Assembly: GCA_016763075.1 (NCBI GenBank)
Contig: JAESUM010000003.1
Location: forward strand, 1-64,000
Reading direction: 5' to 3'
DNA from: Pseudomonadales bacterium
Lineage (GTDB): Bacteria > Pseudomonadota > Gammaproteobacteria > Pseudomonadales > JAHRWD01
Length of the DNA: 64,000 nt
A program made the position numbers and the translations under genes. This document shows positions 49,135-60,092 of this stretch, one piece after another. Numbering within the stretch: position 1 is the stretch's first letter; every line of letters begins with the position of its first letter. The notes beneath the pieces are model-generated. The model ran no database searches, was not told the DNA's origin, and worked only from the letters and a program-made list of their open reading frames with translations.

Positions 49135-50148
49135 CTAGCCGACAGCGGCGTCATAAAAAAGAGCGGTCTCTCTTCTACGAGGCTTATCTGCCGCTGCGTC
49201 GTATTCTTCACACTCAATGCCGAGTCGCTCGAACAACCGCATATCGTCGCTTTGTGAGGGTAATGGGCAAGTGAGTAGCTTTTCGCCGCAGAAGATGGAG
49301 TTTGCACCGGCAAAGAAACACATGGCTTGCAGTTGGTCGTTCATATCGTCACGACCTGCGGAAATACGAACCTGGCTGTGGGGCATTAAAATACGCGCTA
49401 CCGCGATGGTGCGGACAAAATCGAAGGGGTCGAGATCTTCAACTTGATCCAGCGGTGTACCTTCTACTTTGATGAGGTTGTTGATGGGCACGCTTTCTGG
49501 GTGCACCGGTAAATTTGCCAGTTGCATCAATAAACCCGAGCGATCCTGAGCGCCTTCACCCATGCCCACAATACCGCCACTACACACTTTCATGCCGGCA
49601 TCACGTACACGGCTTAGCGTGTCGAGCCTATCTTGGTAGGTTCGAGTGGTGATGATGGATTCGTAAAACTCAGGCGAGGTGTCTAAGTTGTGGTTGTAAT
49701 AATCCAACCCGGCATCCGCTAATTCTTCGGTCTGCTCGTCACTCAACATACCCAGGGTCATGCAGGTTTCCATACCCATTTCTTTAACTTGTCTGACCAT
49801 ATCGAGCACGTAGGGCATGTCTGCAACCGGTGGCGAACGCCAGGCTGCACCCATGCAAAAGCGGGTGGCGCCGGCCTCTTTGGCGCGGCGCGCTTCTACA
49901 ATCACCTTCTCGACTTCCATCAACTTCTGTTTTTCAAGGCCGGTGTTATAGTGGGCGCTTTGCGGGCAATATTTGCAATCTTCAGGGCACGCACCGGTCT
50001 TAATAGACAGCAGTGTGCTGACCTGAACTTCATTCGGATTATGGTATTTACGATGGACCGTTTGGGCCTGAAACAACAGGTCGTTCATGGGCTGTTCAAA
50101 TAATTGGTTTACTTCCTGGAGGCTCCAGTTGTTTCGTATCTCATTCAT
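49135..50148 (-). CDS. bioB: Biotin synthase
   Basis: [29 protein letters not shown]; likely ATG at 50148 ([17 protein letters not shown]). Confidence 0.97.
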   Translation of the reverse strand: MNEIRNNWSLQEVNQLFEQPMNDLLFQAQTVHRKYHNPNEVQVSTLLSIKTGACPEDCKYCPQSAHYNTGLEKQKLMEVEKVIVEARRAKEAGATRFCMGAAWRSPPVADMPYVLDMVRQVKEMGMETCMTLGMLSDEQTEELADAGLDYYNHNLDTSPEFYESIITTRTYQDRLDTLSRVRDAGMKVCSGGIVGMGEGAQDRSGLLMQLANLPVHPESVPINNLIKVEGTPLDQVEDLDPFDFVRTIAVARILMPHSQVRISAGRDDMNDQLQAMCFFAGANSIFCGEKLLTCPLPSQSDDMRLFERLGIECEEYDAAADKPRRRETALFYDAAVG

Positions 50149-50259
50149 ATTTGTCAGCCTGTGAGCGGTGCAGCCCATGTGGATCGTTGGTTTAAATTGT
50201 CAAAATTAGAGACGCAATGATAATGATGCCTGACCTGCTGTCAACCAAGAGAGGCCCTC

Positions 50260-50967
50260 TTGGTTAACGGCCGGTTAAATAAAATACAAACATGGCTGTT
50301 TCCACCTTGTTGCGTGCTGTGTAATGCGCCGGGACAAGCAGACTTAGACCTGTGCCTTGCCTGCCAACGCGATTTACCTTGGCTAGATTCCACCTGCCAA
50401 CGCTGCGGCTGGCCGGTGGAATCTGCTGAAAAGCATTCACAATGTGGTTACTGCAGCAATAAAACGTTTTCGTATGAGCGGGCGGTTTCGCTGCTGGAGT
50501 ACCGGTGGCCGGTAGATCAAATGGTGCGGGAGCTAAAGTTTGAAAAGAACCGTGCCCATGCGCGGGTGCTTGCAACATTGATGGCGCAACTGCTGCCTTT
50601 TCACTACGAGCAACAACCCCTGCCTGAATTAATTACCAGTGTGCCTATGCACCCCCGGCGAATGCGCCAGCGTGGTTTTAATCAGGCAGATCTTGTGGCT
50701 AAGCGCGTGGGGCGGTTACTGAACATACCCTACGCCCCCCATGTGGCGCGCAGAACCCGCTATTCGGAGCCGCAATCGGGGCTAAACGCACAGCAGCGAG
50801 CGGCTAATATTGCGGGTTGTTTTGAGTGTGATTTACCGCGCCATCGCAGCATTGCCATCGTTGACGACGTATTCACCACAGGCAGTACCGCTCAAGAGTT
50901 AAGTAAGCAGTTTAAGCAGGCCGGTGTTGAGCAGGTTCATATTTGGACGCTTGCCCGTACGCTTTGA
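50260..50967 (+). CDS. comF: ComF-family amidophosphoribosyltransferase-like protein
   Basis: Cys-rich N-term CCVLCNAPG...CQRCGWP...CGYC, QRGFNQADLVAKRVG, IVDDVFTTGSTAQEL; start codon uncertain (TTG). Confidence 0.9.
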   Translation: MVNGRLNKIQTWLFPPCCVLCNAPGQADLDLCLACQRDLPWLDSTCQRCGWPVESAEKHSQCGYCSNKTFSYERAVSLLEYRWPVDQMVRELKFEKNRAHARVLATLMAQLLPFHYEQQPLPELITSVPMHPRRMRQRGFNQADLVAKRVGRLLNIPYAPHVARRTRYSEPQSGLNAQQRAANIAGCFECDLPRHRSIAIVDDVFTTGSTAQELSKQFKQAGVEQVHIWTLARTL

Positions 50968-51084
50968 TTGCTGCGCGGCGGACAGGTGCGCGGGGATAGG
51001 TGCGCTTGAAGTAGATACATTGCGGGCTGATCAGCTGGTTGGCTGCTTCAATCAGCCAACCTCGCCAACGCTAACTATCTGATT

Positions 51085-51909
51085 TTATCCGTCTAATTTA
51101 GCTAGCTCTACTGAGCGCAGGCGTGCATCTTCCATTGCCTGTGCAAACAGTTTTTTCAGCCCACCCTTTTCAAAGGTTTGTAATGCGCGTTCAGTGGTGC
51201 CCCCCGGCGAGGTTACATTCACACGTAATTGCGCCGGGTCTTGGCTGCCTTCAGAGGCTAGCGCTGCTGCTCCTAAAGCGGTTTTTTGAGTTAAGCGCCG
51301 CGCGGTATCCGGGGTTAAGCCCATTTCTATGGCTGCAGCTTCCATTGCTTCCATGACTAAAAAGTAATACGCCGGGCCGCTGCCTGAAACCGCTGTGACC
51401 GCATCAATTTCTGATTCCGTATCCAGCCATAAACTAATGCCAACGGCATCCATTACTGACTGAGCCTGCTGTTTTTGTGCATCGCTTACTTCATCATTTG
51501 CGAACATACCAGTTGCGCCGTGCTGAACCAGCGCCGGTGTATTGGGCATACAGCGAACGATAGCTGCTGGCTGCTGCAACCAGTCCAACATGGCGGCAAC
51601 GGTGATGCCCGCTGCAATTGAGATCAGAAGTGGTTTACGCTGCGCTACTGCTGCTCGTACATCTTCTAAAACCGGCCGGAAAATTTGTGGTTTGATCGCA
51701 AATACGACCAAATCAGCTTCACTCACCGCCGCGCTGTTGTCGGTGGTAACTCTCACGCCAAGTTGCTGTTGCAGCGTATCCAACTGCCCTTGTTCTGGGC
51801 CAGCAACGATAATGTTATTGGCCGGAAAACCTTGCTTCACAATGCCGCCAATCAGCGCGGAAGCCATGTTGCCGGAGCCAATAAAGGTGATTATAGAGTC
51901 TTGTTGCAT
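51085..51909 (-). CDS. proC: Pyrroline-5-carboxylate reductase
   Basis: ITFIGSGNMASALIGGIVKQG, RCMPNTPALVQHGATGM, AVSGSGPAYYF. Confidence 0.96.
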   Translation of the reverse strand: MQQDSIITFIGSGNMASALIGGIVKQGFPANNIIVAGPEQGQLDTLQQQLGVRVTTDNSAAVSEADLVVFAIKPQIFRPVLEDVRAAVAQRKPLLISIAAGITVAAMLDWLQQPAAIVRCMPNTPALVQHGATGMFANDEVSDAQKQQAQSVMDAVGISLWLDTESEIDAVTAVSGSGPAYYFLVMEAMEAAAIEMGLTPDTARRLTQKTALGAAALASEGSQDPAQLRVNVTSPGGTTERALQTFEKGGLKKLFAQAMEDARLRSVELAKLDG

Positions 51910-51929
51910 GATGGGTTCTCGAATTTAAA

Positions 51930-52634
51930 TTAATTGGTTTTGGGCTTGCGAGAGCCAAATATTCCGGTGCCTATTCGCACAAAGGTTGCACCTTCGGCGA
52001 TGGCGGCTTCCATGTCTTGTGACATGCCCATCGATAACGTGTCTATTTGCGGCATCTGTTGCTGCAATTGTTTGAACTGCTGCGCCAGCAACTTGAACAG
52101 TACTCGTTGGGCGGGCAATGTTTGCTCAGCCCGCGGGAGTGTCATTAAGCCTCTAAGTTCAAGCCCTGGTAGCGCTTGAATCTGTTGCGCTAGCGGTACA
52201 ATTTGCTCAACAGTAACGCCAGATTTATCCGGATCATCGCTTATATTCACCTGAATACAGACCTGCAGTGGTGCTTTATCAATACCCCGATGGCTGCTTA
52301 GTTTTTGCGCCACTTTGAGCCTATCAACACTGTGCACCCAGTCAAAATGCTCGGCAATATCACGGGCTTTTCGTGACTGAATGGGGCCAATGTAGTGCCA
52401 GGTAATATCTTGCACAGATGCCTGCGCTAACAACGGCTGTTTCTCGAGTGCTTCTTGCAGGTAGTTTTCACCAAAGTGGCGAACCCCGGCTTGATACGCC
52501 TGAATGATCGCCTCTACACTTTGTGTCTTACTTGCGCCAAGTAAAGCTACAGAACCGTGACCACGTTCATAAAGTCGCTCATATCCTTCGATATCCTTCA
52601 CGACGTTTTGAATATTTTCAGCTATGCTTTTCAT
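51930..52634 (-). CDS. yggS: YggS-family PLP homeostasis protein
   Basis: LLGASKTQSVEAIIQAYQAGVRHFGENYLQEA, LSMGMSQDMEAAIAEGATFVRIGTGIFG. Confidence 0.95.
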   Translation of the reverse strand: MKSIAENIQNVVKDIEGYERLYERGHGSVALLGASKTQSVEAIIQAYQAGVRHFGENYLQEALEKQPLLAQASVQDITWHYIGPIQSRKARDIAEHFDWVHSVDRLKVAQKLSSHRGIDKAPLQVCIQVNISDDPDKSGVTVEQIVPLAQQIQALPGLELRGLMTLPRAEQTLPAQRVLFKLLAQQFKQLQQQMPQIDTLSMGMSQDMEAAIAEGATFVRIGTGIFGSRKPKTN

Positions 52635-52765
52635 GTTACGTATTCAACTTTTGACGACTAATTTTTGACTACGGCCTAGAGAATTTAAACCCTACCGAGC
52701 CACCGACGAATCACTGAGTCTGGCGCGGTCGGAAACCACATTATAAACCGATCCCGAGTGCAAAT

Positions 52766-53800
52766 ATGGATATCACTGAAATGTTGGCATTCTGCGTAAA
52801 GCAGAACGCATCAGATTTACATTTATCAGCAGGCCTTCCACCCATGATTCGTGTCGACGGCGATGTTCGCCGAATCAATCTACCCGCACTCACCCAAACC
52901 GAAGTTCATACGCTTATTTACGAGATTATGAACGATAAGCAGCGTAAAGATTACGAGGATTTACTAGAAACCGATTTCTCGTTTGAAGTACCTGGTATTG
53001 CTCGATTCAGGGTAAACGCATTTAACCAAAACCGTGGCTCAGCGGCTGTATTTCGGACCATTCCGACCAAAGTATTAACCATGGAAGAGCTCGGCCAAGG
53101 CGCTATATTTAAAGAAATTGCCGCCATTCCACGTGGTTTAGTGTTGGTCACTGGCCCCACTGGCTCAGGCAAAAGTACAACACTTGCGGCGATGATCGAT
53201 TACATCAACGATACCCGTTACGAGCATATTTTAACCATCGAAGACCCTATCGAATTTGTCCACGAAAGCAAAAAATGCTTGGTGAACCAACGCGAAGTTC
53301 ACAAAGACACCCACGGCTTTAATGAAGCATTACGTTCGGCATTACGGGAAGATCCCGATGTCATTTTAGTCGGCGAATTACGCGATTTAGAAACCATTCG
53401 GCTTGCGCTTACCGCAGCTGAAACAGGCCACATTGTATTTGGCACATTGCACACCTCATCAGCTGCCAAAACCATCGACCGAATTATCGATGTATTTCCT
53501 TCCGAGGAAAAAACCATGGTGCGCTCCATGCTGTCCGAATCTCTTCGGGCCGTAATCTCTCAAACCCTGTTAAAGAAAAATGGCGGTGGGCGAATTGCGG
53601 CACATGAAATTATGATCGCGACGCCTGCAATCCGAAACCTCATCCGAGAAGATAAAATCGCCCAGATGTATTCCGCCATACAAACCGGCGGCTCGCTGGG
53701 TATGCAAACCCTCGATCAATGTTTATCCAATTTATTGAGCGCAGGTTTGATCACACGAGATGCAGCGCGTGAAAAAGCCAAAACGCCGGACTCGTTCTAA
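52766..53800 (+). CDS. pilT: Type IV pilus retraction ATPase PilT
   Basis: MDITEMLAFCVKQNASDLHLSAGLPPMIRVDGDVRRI, VTGPTGSGKSTTLAAMID, ALREDPDVILVGELRDLETI. Confidence 0.97.
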   Translation: MDITEMLAFCVKQNASDLHLSAGLPPMIRVDGDVRRINLPALTQTEVHTLIYEIMNDKQRKDYEDLLETDFSFEVPGIARFRVNAFNQNRGSAAVFRTIPTKVLTMEELGQGAIFKEIAAIPRGLVLVTGPTGSGKSTTLAAMIDYINDTRYEHILTIEDPIEFVHESKKCLVNQREVHKDTHGFNEALRSALREDPDVILVGELRDLETIRLALTAAETGHIVFGTLHTSSAAKTIDRIIDVFPSEEKTMVRSMLSESLRAVISQTLLKKNGGGRIAAHEIMIATPAIRNLIREDKIAQMYSAIQTGGSLGMQTLDQCLSNLLSAGLITRDAAREKAKTPDSF

Positions 53801-53843
53801 GCCGGTTAATCTCATTCCATTGAGCAAATGATCAAGAGTAGTT

Positions 53844-54980
53844 ATGAAATTCGAAGAATTATTAAAAATGATGGTGGAAAAAGAAGCCTCCGATCTGTTC
53901 ATCAGTGCAGGCGTGCCACCCACCATGAAACTATTGGGCAAGACCATCCCAATAACCAAGCAAATTTTGACACCCGAGCAGGCTCACAAAACCGTTCTAT
54001 CGGTAATGACAGAGGCCCAGCGCAAAGAATTTTTGACCACCCACGAGTGTAATTTTGCCATTAGCGCCGCTGGTATTGGCCGGTTTCGCGTCAGTGCTTT
54101 TTTTCAGCGTAATTTTTCTGGCATGGTGCTTCGTCGCATTCAAACGGATATTCCAAAACTTGATGACATCGGCCTTCCCGACACCATCAAAGAATTGTCG
54201 ATGATCAAACGGGGCTTGGTATTTATTGTTGGCGCTACCGGCAGTGGTAAATCTACCTCACTAGCGGCGATGATTGGTCACCGCAATCAGAACAGTAACG
54301 GCCATATCATCAGTATTGAAGACCCAATCGAATTTATACATCAACATCAAAACTGCATCATTACCCAACGCGAAGTCGGGATCGACACGGAGTCTTTTGA
54401 AGTTGGATTAAAGAATACCCTGCGTCAAGCGCCTGATGTCATCATGATCGGCGAAATTCGCACCCGAGAAGCAATGGGCCACGCGATTGCATTTGCCGAA
54501 ACGGGCCACCTCTGCCTGGCAACATTACATGCTAACAACGCCAACCAAGCGATTGATCGCATCATCAACTTTTTCCCATCAGAGAGCCACAATCAAATTT
54601 TGATGGACCTTTCGTTGAATCTCAAAGCGATCGTTGCGCAGCAATTGATTCCTACGGTGGATGGCAAAAACCGCCAGCCAGTCATCGAAATACTGCTCAA
54701 TTCACCACTCATGGCAGATCAAATACGCACCGGTGAATTCCACGAAATTAAAGCGTTAATGACCAAATCTCGTGAAAGCGGCATGCAAACCTTTGATCAA
54801 GCGCTTTTCGACCTTTATAAAGCCAATCAAATTAGTTACCAAGATGCATTAGCGTATGCGGATTCCGCTAACGACCTTAGACTGATGATCAAAATGGATA
54901 AAAACCTAGACGTCGACATGCTCAGCCATGGCGGCAAAAATTTAAAACTAGAATCTTACGATGCTGGAAGCTCGATCTGA
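53844..54980 (+). CDS. pilU: Type IV pilus ATPase PilU
   Basis: MKFEELLKMMVEKEASDLFISAGVPPTMKL, VGATGSGKSTSLAAMIGHRN. Confidence 0.96.
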   Translation: MKFEELLKMMVEKEASDLFISAGVPPTMKLLGKTIPITKQILTPEQAHKTVLSVMTEAQRKEFLTTHECNFAISAAGIGRFRVSAFFQRNFSGMVLRRIQTDIPKLDDIGLPDTIKELSMIKRGLVFIVGATGSGKSTSLAAMIGHRNQNSNGHIISIEDPIEFIHQHQNCIITQREVGIDTESFEVGLKNTLRQAPDVIMIGEIRTREAMGHAIAFAETGHLCLATLHANNANQAIDRIINFFPSESHNQILMDLSLNLKAIVAQQLIPTVDGKNRQPVIEILLNSPLMADQIRTGEFHEIKALMTKSRESGMQTFDQALFDLYKANQISYQDALAYADSANDLRLMIKMDKNLDVDMLSHGGKNLKLESYDAGSSI

Positions 54981-55007
54981 GCTAACCGCAGGCATAGAAG
55001 ACAGCCG

Positions 55008-56300
55008 CTAGAAGCTACCGGAGCCAAAAACGTGTTTGCCACCCACAAAGGTGGCGTCCACGCTTCCGGTAAGCATTTGCTCGATAAAAGGGTTATTTCG
55101 ACCGCCGGAACACCAGTTTTCCAAACCAATGGTTTGGGCTGCATCGGGGTCAAAAATCACGATATCTGCTCGATTGCCTACCGCTAATCCGTGTTCTTTG
55201 TTTCCCATAATTTCAGCAGGGCCAACCGTTAGCCTTTTTGCAATTTCGACCGCCGGCATCGAATGTGCCCGCAGTATCTGAACCGCTAATGGCAGCAAAG
55301 TTTGTAAACCAGATATGCCTGAAGCGGTTGCCGCAAAAGGTGCCATTTTTGCCGATGCGCTGACGGGCTGGTGGTCTGAACAGATCGCTCCAATGGTGCC
55401 ATCCATCACACCCTCTATCAGCGCTTGCCGGTCAGCTTCTGTGCGCAGTGGCGGCTGAAGGTGAAAGGCGCTGTTAAAACCATCGATTGCCTGCTCAGTA
55501 AGCAGTAACTGATGAACGGCAACTCCAGCGGTGACGGGCAAGCCGCGTTGCTGGGCTTGTCGAATTAACTCTACCGAACGGCCCGACGATACTTGCGCGT
55601 AATGCAGTGCTACTCCGGTTTGCTCAACCAAAAGCAGGCTGGTGGCAATCGCGGTGGTTTCGGCAATTTCGGGGATGCCCGCCAAACCAAGACGTACGCT
55701 TACGGTGCCTTCGTGGCAGCAGCCATCATCTGCCAGTGAATGTTCTAACGGCGAGAAAAACACTTTGGTATTGTGGGTCTCTGCGTATTCAAAACAATGC
55801 AGCAGCACCCGGTTGCTGCTAAAGGGCCGTCGTAGGTTGCTCAGCGCGACACAACCGGCTTGTTTTAGCGCGTGCATCTCGCTGGGGTAAGTACCCTCTA
55901 AACCTTGTGTTAGGGCCCCAATACATTCCACTCTAGCCAGTCCAGCCATGCTGGCCTTTTCGCTAATTAGCTTGACCACTGCGGCGCTATCAATCACCGG
56001 CTGGGTGTTGGGCGTGCAGCATACCGTGGTCACGCCACCGGCCACCGCTGCGGCTAATTCTGAATGAATAGAGCCGCTTGATTCGTTGCCTGGTTCGGGC
56101 AAACGTACCGCAAGGTCTACCACGCCAGGCATAACCCAGTGACCACCTGCGTCTATTTCTTGACCGGCTACAAAACCTGCTGGCTCATTGCCAATACCGA
56201 CAATTCGTTCGCCTTGAACAAACAAATCCGCATGCTGTTGTGTGCCATTTTTTGGGTCTAGCAAGCAGCCGTTGGTAATTTTAAAACCTGTTTGAGCCAT
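55008..56300 (-). CDS. pyrX: Dihydroorotase-like protein, probably non-catalytic PyrC'/PyrX
   Basis: Dihydroorotase fold immediately downstream of pyrB; the metal-binding HxH region reads MPGVVDLAVRLPEPG (histidines absent); ATG at 56300. Confidence 0.88.
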   Translation of the reverse strand: MAQTGFKITNGCLLDPKNGTQQHADLFVQGERIVGIGNEPAGFVAGQEIDAGGHWVMPGVVDLAVRLPEPGNESSGSIHSELAAAVAGGVTTVCCTPNTQPVIDSAAVVKLISEKASMAGLARVECIGALTQGLEGTYPSEMHALKQAGCVALSNLRRPFSSNRVLLHCFEYAETHNTKVFFSPLEHSLADDGCCHEGTVSVRLGLAGIPEIAETTAIATSLLLVEQTGVALHYAQVSSGRSVELIRQAQQRGLPVTAGVAVHQLLLTEQAIDGFNSAFHLQPPLRTEADRQALIEGVMDGTIGAICSDHQPVSASAKMAPFAATASGISGLQTLLPLAVQILRAHSMPAVEIAKRLTVGPAEIMGNKEHGLAVGNRADIVIFDPDAAQTIGLENWCSGGRNNPFIEQMLTGSVDATFVGGKHVFGSGSF

Positions 56301-56304
56301 ACGC

Positions 56305-57291
56305 TTACCCCTGTGACCCAGTCGATTGGGTTTGCCCGCTTGCGCACATCGACAATATTGCCATTCGTACCGCAATACCGTAGCTCACTTGATTCAATAT
56401 CAATGACTGAGGCCCATCAGCAACCGAAGAGGCAATTTCAACGCCTCGGTTAATGGGCCCTGGGTGCATCACAATGGCATTGGGTTTGGCATAAGAAAGC
56501 GTTTGCGGCGTCAAACCATAGGTTTGATAAAATTCTCGTTCGCTTGGAATTAAGGCGCCTTTCATGCGCTCGCGTTGGAGTCGCAGCATAATCACCACGT
56601 CGACGTCTTTTAGACCTTCGGACATTTGGTTGTATATTTTTACGTCAAAGGCATCCAGGTTGCTTGGCAGTAATGTGCCAGGAGCAATAACCCGAACTTC
56701 ATCTGCACCCAATATGTTAAGTGCAGTTATTTGCGACCGGGCAACCCGCGAGTGAAGAATGTCGCCAACAATCGCTACCTTCAAGTTTTCAAACGCTCCG
56801 GCATGACGGCGGATCGTGAGCATATCTAGCATCGCTTGGGTGGGGTGAGAGTGCCGTCCGTCGCCAGCATTTACTACTGCGACGTTTGGTGTCACTTGCT
56901 CGGCAATAAAATGCGCGGCTCCGCTGTCGGCATGGCGCACCACAAATAACTCGCTGCCCATGGCTTCGAGGTTTCGTAGCGTATCCAACAGGCTTTCGCC
57001 CTTGGAGGTTGCCGATGTGCTGATATCCAAACTCAGCACATCGGCAGAAAGGCGTTTTGCGGCCAACTCAAAGGTAGTGCGGGTGCGGGTGCTGGGCTCA
57101 AAAAACAGGTTGGTTACCGTGCGGCCGCGTAATAACGGCACGCTTTTAACGGATCGTTCGCCGACTTTTATGAAGGAATCTGCGGTATCGAGGATTTCCG
57201 TAAGAATTTTTCGATCTAACCCATTGAGGGAAAGAAAATGGCAGAGCTGCCCACGGGAGTTTAACTGTATGTTTTTCTGTTCATGTTCCAT
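56305..57291 (-). CDS. pyrB: Aspartate carbamoyltransferase catalytic subunit
   Basis: [38 protein letters not shown]. Confidence 0.97.
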   Translation of the reverse strand: MEHEQKNIQLNSRGQLCHFLSLNGLDRKILTEILDTADSFIKVGERSVKSVPLLRGRTVTNLFFEPSTRTRTTFELAAKRLSADVLSLDISTSATSKGESLLDTLRNLEAMGSELFVVRHADSGAAHFIAEQVTPNVAVVNAGDGRHSHPTQAMLDMLTIRRHAGAFENLKVAIVGDILHSRVARSQITALNILGADEVRVIAPGTLLPSNLDAFDVKIYNQMSEGLKDVDVVIMLRLQRERMKGALIPSEREFYQTYGLTPQTLSYAKPNAIVMHPGPINRGVEIASSVADGPQSLILNQVSYGIAVRMAILSMCASGQTQSTGSQG

Positions 57292-57340
57292 TGGCGGCTA
57301 GTTTAACCGGATGTGTGGCTGACGAACAGGGATAGGATCA

Positions 57341-57847
57341 TCAAGTCGCTTGCTTGCTCACTAATTTTAGTGGCTGTGGGCCATCGAGTTTGATGCGTGT
57401 GCCTTCTTCTAGCTCTAGAGCCAGTCCGTATAGGTCAGGCTGCACAGGGAGTTCGCGGCCATCAAGGGAGATAAGTACCACTAAGGTTACCGATGCTGGT
57501 CGGCCATAGTCGAATAGCTCGTTTAGCGCAGCACGAATGGTGCGGCCGCTCATGATGACATCGTCTACCAGTACTATGTGCTGCCCTTCGACTTCGAAGG
57601 GCAATTCAGAAGGTGTAACACGTGGATGAAGGCCGACTTGGGTAAAATCGTCGCGGTAAAATGAGATATTTAACGCGCCCATCGGCAAGCTGCTTTGAAG
57701 CTTTTGGTGCAGCCGCTGCGCCACCCAAACACCCCCAGTTTGAATGCCAATAATACCGGGGTTTGTAATACCTTTAGTACTGAGCAATGACTCAAGGTCT
57801 GTGCTGAGTTCGTCGATTAACTTATCTACTGAGATATCCATGTTCAA
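57341..57847 (-). CDS. pyrR: Bifunctional PyrR / uracil phosphoribosyltransferase
   Basis: GIIGIQTGGVWVAQRLH, IVLVDDVIMSGRTIRAALNELFDYGRP. Confidence 0.95.
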   Translation of the reverse strand: MNMDISVDKLIDELSTDLESLLSTKGITNPGIIGIQTGGVWVAQRLHQKLQSSLPMGALNISFYRDDFTQVGLHPRVTPSELPFEVEGQHIVLVDDVIMSGRTIRAALNELFDYGRPASVTLVVLISLDGRELPVQPDLYGLALELEEGTRIKLDGPQPLKLVSKQAT

Positions 57848-57886
57848 ACAATATTTCCTTTATTCATCTTCAGCAAGCCTAAGCGT

Positions 57887-58366
57887 TCAGACCGGCAATT
57901 GATCTTCCGCTTGATACCAACTTTGCAGAATCAATTGCGCTGCGATGGCATCAACCGGGCTGTTGTTACGGCCTTTTTTTGCCGCTTTTCCTGGCCGGCC
58001 TCTTACTTCATCCGCTGCGTGTAGGTGATCTCGGGCTTCAAAACTGGTGAGGCGTTCATCCATTAAAAAGCACGGCACTCGATAACGCTCTTTGAGTTGT
58101 CTTGAGAATTTTTGTGCCTTTTTCGAAAGAAGTGATTCGCTACCATCCATATTATCCGGCAGTCCAATCACCATGCCGTCGGGTTTCCATTCATTCACAA
58201 TTTCTGTGATTTGATCCCAATTTGGCACGCCGTCTCGGGCTTTTATGATCATCAGCGGAGAGCTGGTTTTAAGTGGCATGTTGCCAACTGCGCAGCCGAT
58301 TTTTTGGGTGCCGTAGTCGAAGGCCAGCACTGTGTTCATGGTTAATTTAGTTGCTTGGTCGCTCAA
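57887..58366 (-). CDS. ruvX: Holliday junction resolvase-like protein (YqgF)
   Basis: VLAFDYGTQKIGCAVGN, DGMVIGLPDNMDGSE, LMDERLTSFEARDHLH. Confidence 0.94.
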   Translation of the reverse strand: MSDQATKLTMNTVLAFDYGTQKIGCAVGNMPLKTSSPLMIIKARDGVPNWDQITEIVNEWKPDGMVIGLPDNMDGSESLLSKKAQKFSRQLKERYRVPCFLMDERLTSFEARDHLHAADEVRGRPGKAAKKGRNNSPVDAIAAQLILQSWYQAEDQLPV

Positions 58367-58442
58367 TAGAAATCACCTCAATTCAGTTAATTTTCGGTAA
58401 AACCTAGCAGGCGTGGCCATACGCCAACTGGTCGAAGCCAAA

Positions 58443-59015
58443 TTACGCGTGCCCGATATCTGGGGAGAGCAAGTTGATATCAATGCCTATCGTCTGAGCC
58501 GCAGCGCTAACCCGTGCAGCCAAGGGAAGGTGAAACAGCACTTCGTCAGAAACATCACTGGATAACCACGAATTGGCTGCCATCTCTTGTTCGAGTTGCC
58601 CGGCTCCCCAGCTGGCACAGCCCAATGTCACTAGAAATTCTTCGGGCCCTTCGCCATTAGCGATAGCATCCAACACATCCAGCGAGGTAGTTAAATAGAT
58701 CTCTTCTGAAATAGCGCTGGAGTGTTTCCAGTCGCCTTTTTCTTTATGCAGAATAAAACCTTGGTCAATATGCACAGGCCCACCCGCAAGCACTGGCTGA
58801 TCGACAAATTCTGGCCCGGGGGTAATATTGAGCTGAACAAAGATCTGCGACAGGTTTACCCCTAACGCCTTATTGATAACCAAGCCAAAGGCTCCGTCAT
58901 CGTCGTGCTCGCACATGTAAGTCACGGATTGCGAAAACGTCTTATCTTGCAGCTGGGGCATGGCCACAAGAAACTGGTTATCTAAGTGAGTAATTTCGGG
59001 AATTTGATTTGTCAT
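58443..59015 (-). CDS. yqgE: YqgE/AlgH family protein
   Basis: FLVAMPQLQDKTFSQSVTYMCEHDDDGAFGLVINKALG, VTLGCASWGAGQLEQE. Confidence 0.94.
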   Translation of the reverse strand: MTNQIPEITHLDNQFLVAMPQLQDKTFSQSVTYMCEHDDDGAFGLVINKALGVNLSQIFVQLNITPGPEFVDQPVLAGGPVHIDQGFILHKEKGDWKHSSAISEEIYLTTSLDVLDAIANGEGPEEFLVTLGCASWGAGQLEQEMAANSWLSSDVSDEVLFHLPLAARVSAAAQTIGIDINLLSPDIGHA

Positions 59016-59095
59016 ATCTTGAGTATTGGGCCAATTCGCTTTCTTTTCAACACGGATAGCCTCGCTTTGGTGCTATTGGCTGGCCCGTTTGGCTG

Positions 59096-59986
59096 CTAAT
59101 ACTCTAAAGAATATTGGTTTTGCTGGAATTTCCAGGTTCGGATAATCTGCAATATACCCACTTCTTTACGCAGTTCATCTGGGAATGCCGCAAAAGGTGC
59201 TGCCAATTTCACAATACGAATAGCAGCGTTATCCAGCGCCCGTTTGCCGGAGGATTTCAGAATGCGTATTTCCTTTATTGAGCCATCAGGCTTTATCGCC
59301 ACCATCATTCGCAAGCTTCCGAACAGATTAAGCCTTGCGGCCTCTTTGGGATAATTGGAGTTGCCAACCATTTCGACCTTTCGGCGCCATCCATCAAGGT
59401 AATAGGCATCGATAGAGAATTTGGTGGAGGCCGCGCTGATGGTTCTTATTTTAGGTTTATTGGCTTCGAGCTGTATTCGGTTGGCGAGTTGTGCTTCAAG
59501 GCTCGCGATTTCTAAGCTGTTTTCGAGCAGGCTAATTTGCCGCTCGATGGGAGCATCTGAGCGTGGATTTTTCCGGATTGACGCCACCGACCGTTGGGAC
59601 TGAATCGCGGTCAGGACTGCCTGGCTGCCGCTATGTTGCGAGGGTGCTTGCGCTTGTGCGCTGGCCTGCAATGGTGCCACCTCATTGCGAGGACGCTGCG
59701 CTTCCACAGATGTAGTCTGCATCAGCTTACGATCAGCATTGCCGCTGCCTTGCTGGTTCGCTTGCGCCAAGAAATCAGCTTCATCGGGGGCTTTTTCGGA
59801 ACGGTATTGCGCCAGCGTCACCTCAAGCGAAGCCGAGGGTTGGTGGCGATCAGCCAACTCAAAGCCAACACCCAAGATAATCACCACATGCACCAGCAAC
59901 GCCATAAACAGGGTGAACCCCATTCGATCAGGTACGTCCTGCACCTGATAAGGCTGCGGTATAAATACTTCTGCTTGGCTCGACAT
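59096..59986 (-). CDS. TonB-family C-terminal domain protein (TonB3-like)
   Basis: Single N-terminal TM; C-term YPKEAARLNLFGSLRMMVAIKPDGSIKEIRILKSSGKRALDNAAIRIVKLAAPF; located between yqgE and gshB. Confidence 0.88.
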   Translation of the reverse strand: MSSQAEVFIPQPYQVQDVPDRMGFTLFMALLVHVVIILGVGFELADRHQPSASLEVTLAQYRSEKAPDEADFLAQANQQGSGNADRKLMQTTSVEAQRPRNEVAPLQASAQAQAPSQHSGSQAVLTAIQSQRSVASIRKNPRSDAPIERQISLLENSLEIASLEAQLANRIQLEANKPKIRTISAASTKFSIDAYYLDGWRRKVEMVGNSNYPKEAARLNLFGSLRMMVAIKPDGSIKEIRILKSSGKRALDNAAIRIVKLAAPFAAFPDELRKEVGILQIIRTWKFQQNQYSLEY

Positions 59987-60092
59987 TGTGGGTATTAACC
60001 ATCTCCAGAGGTTCTACTAAACTACAGCAGAGCCTTAACACGGTCGCTAACGTGAATAATTTGTTTCGATTGGCTCAATAGTAGCAGGGCTG

